A DNA stretch of 11,937 bases from positions 1 to 11,937 of the forward strand of contig CAKMQO010000223.1 of NCBI GenBank assembly GCA_927911695.1, written 5' to 3'. The position numbers were made by a program, and so were the translations under genes. Of the stretch, positions 1 through 7,228 are shown piece after piece (position 1 is the stretch's first letter; each line of letters starts with the position of its first letter). The notes beneath the pieces were generated by a model. It had not been told where the DNA came from, made no database searches, and worked only from the letters and a program-made list of their open reading frames with translations. Source of the DNA: an uncultured Gemella sp. (GTDB lineage Bacteria > Bacillota > Bacilli > Staphylococcales > Gemellaceae).

Positions 1-248
1 AAACAGGAGACAAAAACGCTGAAGGATTTGAAAAAACTCATTCATAGGGAATATGAAGGATTTCTGTAGGAAAAGGTAAGAAGAGTAATATTACCGAGCT
101 ATCTGAGGAGAAAGAGGAGAAAAAAGAAATTCCACCAGCACCAGAAGGATTACTAGAAGACATAATTGCGACAACAAAGCAGGCTGAAGATAAGTTCGAA
201 AAAATTAAGAAAGGTCTTCAAGAGAGAGGTTATCTAGATGGACATTAA
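1..248 (+). CDS. 3' end of an unidentified Lys/Glu-rich gene, frame disturbed, cut by window edge
   Basis: The open frame runs from 57 to the TAA at 246-248 without a start codon. It encodes about 63 residues rich in Lys and Glu, including the stretch PPAPEGLLEDIIATTKQ and ending in RGYLDGH. The last 11 bases overlap the start of tilS, an arrangement typical of translationally coupled operon genes. Upstream, all frames contain stops: the same frame reads GDKNAEGFEKTHS and stops at 45-47, while frame 1 reads KKLIHREYEGFL and stops at 67-69. This suggests two small indels near 33-36 and 60-70 in one continuous tail. I do not recognise the protein. In many Firmicutes a divIC-type or S1-domain (yabR/cvfD) gene precedes tilS, and such proteins have charged tails, but nothing here proves that identity. 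Confidence 0.45.
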
Positions 249-1212
249 TATTTTATGGCAAAAAACTGATAAAATAGCACTAGGTCTGTCTGGAGGAGTG
301 GATTCTATAGCTTTATTTCATCTGCTTGTTACAAAGTACAAAGAGAGTTATAAAGAATTAGTGGCGTTCCACATAAATCATGGTCTAAGAGAGCAGTCTT
401 ATGAAGAAGCCGAGTTTGTGGAAAATTTTGTAAAAAACTACAATGTTAAGTTCTACAAAAAAGAGCTGAACATGAATGAACTGGCAAGAGATAGCCATAC
501 GTCAGAGGAAATGCTCGCAAGAAAACTGCGCTACGAAGCTTTTGAGGAGATGGCTTCATTAGAAGGTGGTATGAAGTTAATAACCGCTCATCACAAAAAT
601 GATCAAGTAGAGAATATCCTTATGAGGCTCCTTAGTGGACGCAGTATGGATTATAACTTGATGATAGAAGAAGAGACGACTATTGGAAATTTAGAAGTTT
701 ATCGCCCGTTATTAAATGTATTAAAATCAGACCTTGAGCAATATGCTGGTAAAAACGATTTAAAATACTATGTAGATTCAACAAACTTCGATACTGATTA
801 TACAAGAAATAATATAAGGCATAATATTGTGCCGTTGTTAAACGATGTAAATGCTGCAAGTTTTGATAATTTGATTAATTTTTCTAGTTATTATCAAAAC
901 ATCAATACTGAGCTGAAAAATAAAGTATTAGAAAGTAAAAATGATTATGTAATTTCAACAAAAGACGGTAAGGTTGAGCTATATAAAGAAAAATTATTAA
1001 AAAATACTAAAGAAGAGATTTATTTCTTGCTAAGAGACATATTAGCAAATAATTTCGGTATTTTTGATGTAAAACAAAGGGCTCTTTTCATAATAATAGA
1101 TGACTTAAAAAGTGGAAATAACAATAAAAGTTATGATTTGAAAAATAATTTAAAAATTATTAGCGAATATAATAGTATTTATATTCATAAAATCGAAAAA
1201 AAAATGGTATAA
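238..1212 (+). CDS. tilS: tRNA(Ile)-lysidine synthetase TilS, catalytic N-terminal part (frame broken at its end)
   Basis: TilS attaches lysine to C34 of the CAU-anticodon tRNA-Ile using ATP. The product, lysidine, makes the tRNA read AUA and accept isoleucine. Visible motifs are the PP-loop SGGVDS at residues 18-23, the metal/ATP-site segment AHHKNDQVENILMRLLSG at 117-134, and VDSTNFDTDYTRNNIRHN at 179-196, all in the expected family order. The ATG at 238 is preceded by AGAGAGG about 8 bases upstream and lies inside the end of the previous gene, suggesting coupled translation. The frame ends after HKIEKKMV at a TAA just past a run of nine A (1196-1204). With eight A it continues as WYNDKIELIIDEVD into the C-terminal domain at 1205-1531. 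The repaired protein is about 430 residues, normal for TilS. Function is inferred from clear family motifs; the break is probably a sequencing indel. Confidence 0.93.
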   Translation: MDINILWQKTDKIALGLSGGVDSIALFHLLVTKYKESYKELVAFHINHGLREQSYEEAEFVENFVKNYNVKFYKKELNMNELARDSHTSEEMLARKLRYEAFEEMASLEGGMKLITAHHKNDQVENILMRLLSGRSMDYNLMIEEETTIGNLEVYRPLLNVLKSDLEQYAGKNDLKYYVDSTNFDTDYTRNNIRHNIVPLLNDVNAASFDNLINFSSYYQNINTELKNKVLESKNDYVISTKDGKVELYKEKLLKNTKEEIYFLLRDILANNFGIFDVKQRALFIIIDDLKSGNNNKSYDLKNNLKIISEYNSIYIHKIEKKMV

Positions 1213-1531
1213 TGATAAGATAGAATTAATAATAGATGAAGTGGATATTAATAAAGTTTATACATTTCATCAGAGTAATTTTCTAATAACGACAACTAAC
1301 AACGCATCTGAGGTTGGATTTAATGAAGAAGATTTGCCTTTAATAGTTACGACTAAGAGGGATGGCGATAGAATTCAAAGAGGGAAGGTTAGCAAAAAAC
1401 TTTCACGTCTTTTTATCGATGAAAAGATTCCCAAGGAACTTAGGGACAAACTTCCAGTAATTCGCAATAAAGATGGGGTTTTGGGAGTTTTAGGAATAAA
1501 TACTAAAGTTAACAAAAACAAAAAAATATGA
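1205..1531 (+). CDS. tilS: TilS C-terminal domain, out of frame with the N-terminal part
   Basis: This frame is open from 1205 (WYNDKIELIIDEVDINK) to the TGA at 1529-1531 and supplies the missing C-terminal TilS domain. The segment RDGDRIQRGKVSKKLSRLF followed by IDEKIPKELRDKLPVI matches the TilS_C pattern (GDR...SKKLSRLFIDEKIP), which helps hold the tRNA acceptor arm. A GTG at 1241 could be called as a start, but it has no ribosome binding site and sits in the middle of domain sequence, so a separate gene is unlikely. hpt follows after 29 bases, suggesting one operon. Read it as the second half of tilS. A genuinely separate translation product is possible but unsupported. Confidence 0.88.
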   Translation, partial: WYNDKIELIIDEVDINKVYTFHQSNFLITTTNNASEVGFNEEDLPLIVTTKRDGDRIQRGKVSKKLSRLFIDEKIPKELRDKLPVIRNKDGVLGVLGINTKVNKNKKI

Positions 1532-1560
1532 TTATTATATAAACACGAAAGGATAAAACA

Positions 1561-2106
1561 GTGGAAAATTTATTAAAAGATATCGAGAAAGTTCTATTTA
1601 CACACGAGGACATCGTTGTTGCTAGTAAAAGAATTGCTAAACAAATTGAAGAGGATTATGCAGACAAGTGTCCTGTTTTAATTTGTACATTAAAAGGTGC
1701 ATTACCTTTTATGGCAGAGCTTATAAAACACATTGACATTCACGTAGTTACTGACTTTATGGATGTATCTAGTTACCACGGAGGAACTGAATCTTCTGGT
1801 GTAATCAAAATCAAAAAAGATTGTGGAATGGATATCGAAGGGCGTCACGTAATTATCGTTGAAGATATCGTAGACACAGGAAGAACTCTTAAAGCTCTTA
1901 TTGAGAACTTAAAAGGAAGAAATGTTGCTTCTGTAGCATGTGCTTCATTAGTAGATAAACCAGAAACTCGTGTAGTTGATGTTGAAGCTGATTATATCGG
2001 TATAGTTTCACCAAACGAATTCTTAGTAGGATTTGGTTTAGACTATAATGAAAGATATAGAAACTTACCTTATATCGGTATTCTAAAAGAAGAAATTTAT
2101 TCATAA
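1561..2106 (+). CDS. hpt: hypoxanthine-guanine phosphoribosyltransferase
   Basis: This purine-salvage enzyme transfers the phosphoribosyl group of PRPP to hypoxanthine or guanine, giving IMP or GMP in the cytosol. The protein has 181 residues, the usual size. The PRPP-binding signature VEDIVDTGRTL is at residues 100-110, with Glu-Asp-x-x-Asp-Thr-Gly intact. The pyrophosphate loop TLKGA is at 43-47, the mobile loop DVSSYHGGT at 68-76, and the base-binding end VDKPETR...FLVGFGLDY at 131-162. Translation starts at GTG 1561, chosen because AAAGGA (1548-1553) lies 7 bases upstream and the alignment begins there. It sits 29 bases after tilS and 103 bases before ftsH, the tilS-hpt-ftsH order common in Firmicutes. 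The gene is intact. Confidence 0.96.
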   Translation: MENLLKDIEKVLFTHEDIVVASKRIAKQIEEDYADKCPVLICTLKGALPFMAELIKHIDIHVVTDFMDVSSYHGGTESSGVIKIKKDCGMDIEGRHVIIVEDIVDTGRTLKALIENLKGRNVASVACASLVDKPETRVVDVEADYIGIVSPNEFLVGFGLDYNERYRNLPYIGILKEEIYS

Positions 2107-2128
2107 TAATAATTTTTAATCAAAAAAA

Positions 2129-2147
2129 GGTCAAAATATTAGTCAAA
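2129..2147 (+). promoter_or_regulatory. CtsR-like operator (two direct heptads) before ftsH
   Basis: Two direct repeats, GGTCAAA (2129-2135) and AGTCAAA (2141-2147), match the half-sites of the CtsR heat-shock repressor box (RGTCAAA-NAN-RGTCAAA). The spacer here is five bases (ATATT) rather than the canonical three, so the site is imperfect. The second heptad overlaps the proposed -35 of the ftsH promoter, the expected place for repression. CtsR control of ftsH has been described in Lactobacillus plantarum. Binding here is inference. Confidence 0.5.
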
Positions 2148-2169
2148 CTTTAGTTACATATGGTAAAAT
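2140..2169 (+). promoter_or_regulatory. probable ftsH promoter with extended -10
   Basis: TGGTAAAAT at 2161-2169 is an extended -10 (TG-N-TAAAAT). A weak -35, TAGTCA (2140-2145, four of six matching TTGACA), lies 18 bases before the -10 hexamer. Transcription would start near 2176, giving a leader of roughly 35 bases that ends in the AGGAGG ribosome binding site at 2192-2197. ftsH may also be read through from hpt, since no terminator is visible between them. Confidence 0.5.
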
Positions 2170-2209
2170 AAATTATGTTTAGAAAAATGATAGGAGGAAG
2201 ATTGTCTAT

Positions 2210-3487
2210 ATGAATAATAAAAAAAGACAAAACCCTATCCTTGGTATGCTTGCGCTAATCGTAATCGCTATTGGATTATTTGCATATTGGCAGCAAGATT
2301 TACCTGGGACAACTGAAAAAATAGACTATGCTAAACTTGTTCAGACTATTAAAGATGACAAGGTTAAAGAAATAAGTCTACAAAGAAAAGATGAGAACTA
2401 CAATGTTAAAGGTACTTACACAGATGGTAACAAGAACTTCGAGAGTGTAGTTGCAGCATCTGATTCTGAAGTACAAAAACAAATTAATGAAAAAGCTAAA
2501 GATGGAAAATTAAGTGTAGTAGAATATAAACCAGCTGAAAAAACTGGAGCAATTCTATCATTCTTAGGTCAGATTATTCCACTTATCTTGTTTATGGGTG
2601 TTTTAGTATTTTTTATGACACAAATGCAAGGTGGCGGTGGAGGCAAAGTAATGAGCTTCCAAAAATCTAAAGCTAAAAAAATCGATGGTGGAGAAGCGAA
2701 AGTTACATTTGATGATGTAGCTGGAGCTGATGAAGAAAAACAAGAACTTGCTGAAATGGTTGAGTTCTTAAAAGATCACCGTAAATTCACTAAGATGGGT
2801 GCTAGAATCCCTAAAGGTGTCCTACTTGAGGGGCCTCCAGGGACGGGTAAAACTTTACTAGCTCGTGCTGTAGCTGGTGAGGCAAAAGTACCATTCTTCT
2901 CAATCTCAGGATCTGACTTCGTTGAGATGTTCGTAGGGGTTGGGGCAAGTCGTGTTCGTGACCTATTCAAAGAAGCCGAAAAAAATGCGCCATGTATCAT
3001 TTTCATCGATGAGATTGATGCTGTAGGACGTAAACGTGGAAGCGGAGTAGGTGGAGGAAATGACGAACGTGAACAAACTCTTAACCAACTTCTTGTTGAA
3101 ATGGATGGATTCGATGGTGAAAAAGGTATTATCGTAATTGCGGCTACTAACCGTGCTGACGTATTAGATAACGCCCTTAGAAGACCGGGTCGTTTCGACA
3201 GACAAATTAAAGTTTCTACACCTGATGTAAAAGGTCGTGAAGCTATTCTTAAAGTACATGCTAAAAACAAACCACTTGCTAAAGGTGTTGATCTTCGTTC
3301 ATTAGCAGAAAAAACTCCAGGATTCTCTGGTGCGGATCTTGCTAACATCCTTAACGAAGCGGCATTATTAGCAGCTCGTGAAAATAAATCTAGTATCGAT
3401 AAAGAAGATCTAGATGAAGCTATGGACAGAGTAATCGGTGGTCCAGCTAAACGTAGTAGAGTATATACTCCAAAGAAAAACGTTTAG
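2210..3487 (+). CDS. ftsH: ATP-dependent membrane zinc protease FtsH, membrane and AAA+ part
   Basis: FtsH is a membrane-anchored hexamer that unfolds and degrades misfolded membrane proteins and selected regulators. This piece has transmembrane helices at about 9-26 and 114-136 with an extracytoplasmic domain between them. The Gly-rich linker at 141-145 leads into the AAA+ module: Walker A GPPGTGKT at 208-215, pore loop FVG at 241-243, Walker B IIFIDE at 263-268, and the second region of homology [18 protein letters not shown] at 313-330 with both Arg fingers. The ATG at 2210 follows AGGAGG at 2192-2197, an unusually long 12-base spacing. The frame stops after TPKKNV at 3485-3487. One extra A near 3472-3480 would give [15 protein letters not shown] and join it to the protease domain, for a 678-residue protein of normal length. 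Confidence 0.94.
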   Translation: MNNKKRQNPILGMLALIVIAIGLFAYWQQDLPGTTEKIDYAKLVQTIKDDKVKEISLQRKDENYNVKGTYTDGNKNFESVVAASDSEVQKQINEKAKDGKLSVVEYKPAEKTGAILSFLGQIIPLILFMGVLVFFMTQMQGGGGGKVMSFQKSKAKKIDGGEAKVTFDDVAGADEEKQELAEMVEFLKDHRKFTKMGARIPKGVLLEGPPGTGKTLLARAVAGEAKVPFFSISGSDFVEMFVGVGASRVRDLFKEAEKNAPCIIFIDEIDAVGRKRGSGVGGGNDEREQTLNQLLVEMDGFDGEKGIIVIAATNRADVLDNALRRPGRFDRQIKVSTPDVKGREAILKVHAKNKPLAKGVDLRSLAEKTPGFSGADLANILNEAALLAARENKSSIDKEDLDEAMDRVIGGPAKRSRVYTPKKNV

Positions 3488-4245
3488 TAGCATACCACGA
3501 AGCAGGTCACGCAATCGTAGGTATGGTACTTGATAGTGCTGATAAAGTACAAAAAGTTACTATTATCCCACGTGGTGATGCTGGTGGATATAACCTTATG
3601 ATTCCGGAAGAAGAAAAATACTTCCAAACTCGTACAGATTTAATCGATAAAATTTGTGGATTACTTGGTGGACGTGCTGCAGAGCAAATCTTCTTTAACG
3701 AAGTATCTACAGGAGCTCACAATGACTTCGAACGAGTAACAGCTATTGCTCGTGCGATGGTTACAGAATACGGTATGAGTGATGCTGTAGGACCAATGCA
3801 AGCTCCATTCCACGATCCATATGGTGGACGTCAACTTTCAAGTATTGGTAACTACTCAGAAGAAATGCTGAAAGAAATCGATATCGAAGTTCGTAAAATT
3901 ATTAACGAATGTTACGCTAAAGTTCTTCACATCATTGAAACTCACAGAGACCAATTAGAACTTATTGCACAAACACTTATCGAAGTTGAAACAATCGATA
4001 GAAAAGAAATCGTTGCTCTTTACCAATTTGGAAAAATGCCAAAAGATTTAGATGAAAGAGAAGCAGATCAACTAGATAAAGTAGTTAATAAGAAATACTA
4101 CGAAGAAGAAGCTCGTAAGGCTAAAGAAGAAGCTGAGAAAAAAGCTCAAGAAGAGGCTAAAAACGAGGAAGATAAAGTTGAAAAGGTTGAAGAAAAAGAC
4201 CTAGAAGACGAAAAATCAGAAGAAAAATCTTATGACGAAGAATAA
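3475..4245 (+). CDS. ftsH: FtsH M41 zinc-protease part, out of frame with the AAA+ part
   Basis: From 3475 this frame reads [18 protein letters not shown], so the zinc-binding HEAGH is encoded at 3496-3510. The third zinc ligand is the Asp in [16 protein letters not shown] (codon 3724-3726). The M41 helical bundle follows, then a long Lys/Glu-rich tail from about 4090 ([17 protein letters not shown] onward) that is probably coiled coil or disordered. The first ATG in this frame is at 3523, after the zinc motif, and has no ribosome binding site. A fragment started there would lack the catalytic residues, so this is best read as the second half of ftsH. A hairpin terminator follows 6 bases after the stop. 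Confidence 0.93.
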   Translation, partial: EKRLVAYHEAGHAIVGMVLDSADKVQKVTIIPRGDAGGYNLMIPEEEKYFQTRTDLIDKICGLLGGRAAEQIFFNEVSTGAHNDFERVTAIARAMVTEYGMSDAVGPMQAPFHDPYGGRQLSSIGNYSEEMLKEIDIEVRKIINECYAKVLHIIETHRDQLELIAQTLIEVETIDRKEIVALYQFGKMPKDLDEREADQLDKVVNKKYYEEEARKAKEEAEKKAQEEAKNEEDKVEKVEEKDLEDEKSEEKSYDEE

Positions 4246-4251
4246 GAAAAT

Positions 4252-4291
4252 AAACCCTAGATTTGGAACTAACCAAGTCTAGGGTTTTGTT
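4252..4291 (+). terminator. strong intrinsic terminator after ftsH, probably bidirectional
   Basis: AAACCCTAGA (4252-4261) pairs perfectly with TCTAGGGTTT (4278-4287). The stem continues inward through one T-G wobble and TTGG/CCAA to a six-base loop (4267-4272), about 15 pairs in all. TTTTGTTATATTCTTTT follows on the + strand. On the - strand the stem is followed by the complement of an A-rich stretch (4240-4251). It therefore probably ends both ftsH and the convergent ATPase gene that stops at 4372. Confidence 0.9.
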
Positions 4292-4371
4292 ATATTCTTT
4301 TGAAAAGTTATTATATCAGTGTTTAGATGATATTTATATTCGAAAGTAAGCGATAAATGAGCGATGAATTT

Positions 4372-6603
4372 TTATTTGATCTTTCTTCTCGTAAAGAAGT
4401 GAAGTGTTGAAATCACTATTGCGAGAATAATTATATAAATTAATTGAGAAAATACTAATGGTGCAAAGTGATTTTTCAAGATAAATATATTAACTCCCAC
4501 ACCTATAATTGCAGCCATACTTAGCATAGAAAGTAGTGCAATCTTGTATTTATTCAGAGGTAAGCTGACCTTCGCAACCATACATAATCCATTTATTAAT
4601 GCAAGAAGGAAACAGATGAATTTCGCTTGTGAATTGTCTACGATAGCAAAGTTTGTCAGTAGTACTGTAGCTACTAATATACCACCACCGATTGCAGCGT
4701 TTGTCAGTATATCCTTCATGAAGTTATTACTTACTTTTTCCTTGTTCGCTTCGAAAGTTAGGAAGAAAGATGGAATACCGATTGTTATCGCTGAAATTAT
4801 CGTAAATTGAATCGGTATAAACGCGAACTCCAAGGCAAAGATTACACTAAGTATTGAGAAGACAATCGAGAAGAATGTCTTTGTTAGGAATAGTGAAGCT
4901 ACCTTCTGAATGTTATTAATAACACGACGACCTTCCATAAGTATGTCGTAAAATACTCCGAAGTCATCCGTTAAGAATACGATGTTCGATACACTTTTTG
5001 CAGCACTAGTAGCACCATTCATAGCAAAACTAATATCAGCTTTTTTCAAAGCAAGAACATCGTTAACACCGTCACCACTCATAGCGACAGTTTTACCAGC
5101 TTTCTGAAGTACGGCTACCATTTTCTGTTTTTGTTCAGGAGTAACACGTCCGAAAATATCATTTTCAAGAACAGTTTTCTCAAACTCCGCATTAGTTACT
5201 TTAGTCATATCAATAGCCTTAGCATCTTCTTTGAACCCAGCTTTTTTAGCGACACCGTACACGGCGATATGATTGTCACCACTGATTATTTTCACTTCAA
5301 CACCTTGTGATTCGAAGTATTTGAATGTTTCTTTTGTATTTTCCTTAATTTCATCCGATAGAACTACATGGCCTACAAGTTTCATATTAGTAGGGACGTT
5401 TCTACTGTCTTCAGTAAAGGCTAGCGATAAAATTCGATAACCTTCTTTTTTCAGATTCTCGTAATATTCACCCATTTCAGATGCGAAGCCTAAAAATTCA
5501 TATGCTCCGAAGAAATACGTTCCACCGTTTTTTAACTTTATAAATGAATATTTATTTTTACTAGAAAAAGCTCCTAATTCTTCTACATCCCATTGTTTTT
5601 TGCATGTTAGATGATTCTTTAAAGCTCTAGATGTTGCATTTTCATCATCAAAATATGCAAGATAACTTGATAATTTTTCTGCAACTTCATCATCAATTTC
5701 TACAACATTCATATTACCCGTAGTGATAGTTCCTGTTTTATCGAAACAAAGAACATCTACTCTGGCAAGAGTTTCCACGCAGTATAATTCTTGAACTAGA
5801 ACTTTCTTTTTAGCAAGCTTCATCGCAGCAACTGCAAGAGAGACGCTGACAAGAAGGATTAAACCTTCTGGAATCATACCTACTAAAGCTCCAGCACTTC
5901 GCAAGACTATTTCTACATAACCACGTCCCAGACTAGCACCACGCATGTATAGCATAATTGCGACAGGAACTAATAGAATAGATATAACTTTTAAGATTTT
6001 ATCCATATAGTCACGAAGTTTAGATGGATATTTTTTAAATTCTTTAGTACTTTTAGCAAGCTTGTTAATATAGCTATCTTCTCCGACAGCAATAGCTCTT
6101 ACTAAACAACTACCACTAACTACGTTACTACCACTCATTACTTTATCGTTAGTAGTCTTAAAGATATTGTCACTTTCACCGGTTAATAGTGATTCATCGA
6201 CCTCGATACTACCATCGATGATTTCGGCATCAACAGGAACCTGATCACCAAGATTTAAATGTAGATATTCTCCAAGGACGATTTCTTCAGAATCTATACT
6301 TATTGTTTCATTATCACGATTTACTCGGTATTTACTTCTACCTAGCAAACTCAATTTCTCAAGGGCATTTTTCGAACGAACTTCTTGAAAAATACCAATT
6401 GCAGTATTTATAGTAATTACACCTAAAAATAACATATTTTCGAATCTAAGTGTTGTAGCTATAAATGCTGCTAAGACTAGGTTCATAGCATTGAAAAAAG
6501 TAAAAATATTAGAAAAGATAATCTCTTTAGTAGTTTTATAAGGTTTAATTTCACTAATATTTTTTTTCGCTTTAGTTACTTCTTCATTAGTTAAATATTT
6601 CAT
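4372..6603 (-). CDS. CtpE-like P-type cation-transporting ATPase
   Basis: This is an intact 743-residue P-type ATPase that moves cations across the membrane through a phospho-aspartate intermediate. It has the actuator motif TGES at 141-144, the ion-site M4 motif PEGL at 245-248, and DKTGT at 288-292 with Asp288 as the phosphorylated residue. The hinge GDGVND is at 510-515, and hydrophobic helices lie near 36-75, 204-260 and 565-735. There is no N-terminal heavy-metal domain. The N-terminal SNIFTFFNAMN, PEGL followed by Ile rather than Pro, and the M6 region TIGIPSFFLTFEANKE resemble the CtpE-type group (M. tuberculosis CtpE is reported as a calcium transporter) more than SERCA or Mn/Cu pumps. 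The substrate is therefore inferred, perhaps Ca2+. The ATG at 6603 has GGAGG only four bases upstream. The gene is convergent with ftsH and divergent from the protease. Confidence 0.9.
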   Translation of the reverse strand: MKYLTNEEVTKAKKNISEIKPYKTTKEIIFSNIFTFFNAMNLVLAAFIATTLRFENMLFLGVITINTAIGIFQEVRSKNALEKLSLLGRSKYRVNRDNETISIDSEEIVLGEYLHLNLGDQVPVDAEIIDGSIEVDESLLTGESDNIFKTTNDKVMSGSNVVSGSCLVRAIAVGEDSYINKLAKSTKEFKKYPSKLRDYMDKILKVISILLVPVAIMLYMRGASLGRGYVEIVLRSAGALVGMIPEGLILLVSVSLAVAAMKLAKKKVLVQELYCVETLARVDVLCFDKTGTITTGNMNVVEIDDEVAEKLSSYLAYFDDENATSRALKNHLTCKKQWDVEELGAFSSKNKYSFIKLKNGGTYFFGAYEFLGFASEMGEYYENLKKEGYRILSLAFTEDSRNVPTNMKLVGHVVLSDEIKENTKETFKYFESQGVEVKIISGDNHIAVYGVAKKAGFKEDAKAIDMTKVTNAEFEKTVLENDIFGRVTPEQKQKMVAVLQKAGKTVAMSGDGVNDVLALKKADISFAMNGATSAAKSVSNIVFLTDDFGVFYDILMEGRRVINNIQKVASLFLTKTFFSIVFSILSVIFALEFAFIPIQFTIISAITIGIPSFFLTFEANKEKVSNNFMKDILTNAAIGGGILVATVLLTNFAIVDNSQAKFICFLLALINGLCMVAKVSLPLNKYKIALLSMLSMAAIIGVGVNIFILKNHFAPLVFSQLIYIIILAIVISTLHFFTRRKIK

Positions 6604-6641
6604 TTTACCTCCGTCATAACTATATTTTTTAATTAGTTTCT

Positions 6642-6670
6642 ATTTTATCACACTTTAGTATAGTTTTGAA
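6642..6670 (-). promoter_or_regulatory. probable promoter of the P-type ATPase gene
   Basis: On the - strand, TTCAAA (6670-6665, four of six matching TTGACA) is followed after 17 bases by TAAAAT (6647-6642). TGA directly before the hexamer makes it an extended -10. The start would fall near 6635, about 30 bases before the ATPase ATG. Spacing and position fit a vegetative sigma-A promoter. Confidence 0.6.
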
Positions 6671-6695
6671 AATTAAAGCATAGTTAATTTCCTAG

Positions 6696-6871
6696 GAGGG
6701 AGTGACTCAAAAATCGTGATTTTGGAGAAACAAGATTTTGTCGAGTCATCCCAGTACAGTTATTAGATATCTAAAAAGCTTTTATAAAGCGAATTTAGAT
6801 ATCAATAAACCACTGCGTCTATGAATTATCAAATACATTTTGTTGAAATTTAGGACTTTTGGGTCAGCCTC
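6696..6871. repeat. 176-base non-coding element with imperfect inverted ends (MITE-like or structured repeat)
   Basis: The left end, GAGGGAGTGACTCAAAAATC (6696-6715), and the reverse complement of the right end, GAGGCTGACCCAAAAGTCC (from 6871 to 6853), share GAGG, TGAC, CAAAA and TC with a two-base gap. Inside are two strong hairpins. One pairs GGGA-TGACTC (6698-6708, one bulged G) with GAGTCATCCC (6743-6752). The other pairs 6766-6775 with 6794-6803. There is no sizeable ORF and no clear target duplication. The layout resembles small dispersed palindromic repeats of Firmicutes. Whether it is repeated elsewhere cannot be told from one copy. Confidence 0.5.
6766..6803. repeat. long nested hairpin inside the repeat-like element
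   Basis: GATATCTAAA (6766-6775) pairs perfectly with TTTAGATATC (6794-6803). After a small internal loop, GCTTT (6778-6782) pairs with AAAGC (6786-6790) around a three-base loop. The symmetry means it can form on either strand. It is not followed by a T-run, so it is not a simple terminator. Confidence 0.75.
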
Positions 6872-7036
6872 TTTTAAAAATAATATTGTTGTATTTTTTT
6901 GAGAAGAATAATCTTTAAAATTCTATAACATATATCGAGAGGGGTATCTTTGTTCGAGAGAATAAATTAAAGATAACAATTCAATTTATATTTATTACTA
7001 GGGTAAGTATAATTTGAATAATACTATTAGATTAGG
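6872..7036. other. AT-rich spacer without a recognisable gene
   Basis: I see no supported coding region, RNA gene or strong promoter here. An AGGGG-like stretch at 6940-6944 is followed by a six-codon TTG frame only. A longer frame from about 6949 to 7016 lacks a start codon. Confidence 0.5.
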
Positions 7037-7067
7037 CTTTGACAAAGTTCAAAGAATATGAAATAAT
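7037..7067 (+). promoter_or_regulatory. strong sigma-A-type promoter with a palindrome over the -35
   Basis: A perfect TTGACA (7039-7044) is followed after 17 bases by AATAAT (7062-7067), five of six matching TATAAT, with TGA directly before it (extended -10). Start predicted near 7074. CTTTGA (7037-7042) and TCAAAG (7049-7054) form a six-base inverted repeat around the -35 that could be a repressor site. No protein gene begins nearby; the unit leads into a structured region and a terminator. Confidence 0.65.
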
Positions 7068-7073
7068 TAAGAT

Positions 7074-7228
7074 GTATATATTGTTAATATTAATTTATAT
7101 AGTTACACTTTAAACGACGACGGTTAGTTAACTAAAAATTAAATGATTTTAAAAAATCGTATTACAAGTCGTTTATTAACTTTTTTATTATAAAACCAGG
7201 CATAGAAGATGTGCTTGGTTTTTTTATT
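7074..7228 (+). ncRNA. candidate small RNA or attenuated leader upstream of the protease
   Basis: A good promoter (7039-7067) and an intrinsic terminator (7192-7225) bracket about 155 bases with no ORF. The predicted transcript can fold: TAAACGAC (7111-7118) pairs with GTCGTTTA (7168-7175), with GTTA (7102-7105) and TAAC (7177-7180) extending it. This encloses the palindrome TTAGTTAACTAA (7124-7135) and a hairpin at 7143-7160. A T6 run (7181-7186) follows the outer stem, so the RNA carries two terminator-like signals. It could be a free-standing small RNA, or a 5' leader whose read-through feeds the protease start at 7383. I recognise no known riboswitch or T-box in it. Confidence 0.4.

Noticed and set aside
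1898..2104. 68-codon frame on the - strand within hpt
   Set aside because: It is antisense to conserved hpt sequence and has no start signals or recognisable product.
2776..3348. Long open frame on the - strand opposite the FtsH AAA+ domain
   Set aside because: It lies wholly antisense to strongly conserved ftsH codons, has no ribosome binding site or promoter, and its Ser/Arg/Pro-rich product looks like a codon-usage shadow.
4544..4810. 88-codon + strand frame within the ATPase gene
   Set aside because: It is antisense to the membrane region of an intact conserved gene, and its hydrophobic content mirrors that region.
6696..6871. Insertion sequence
   Set aside because: There is no transposase frame and no clear target duplication. 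At most it is a non-autonomous or structural repeat.
6950..6970. Tiny TTG frame after an AGGGG stretch
   Set aside because: It has only six codons before the stop and too little sequence to support a gene.
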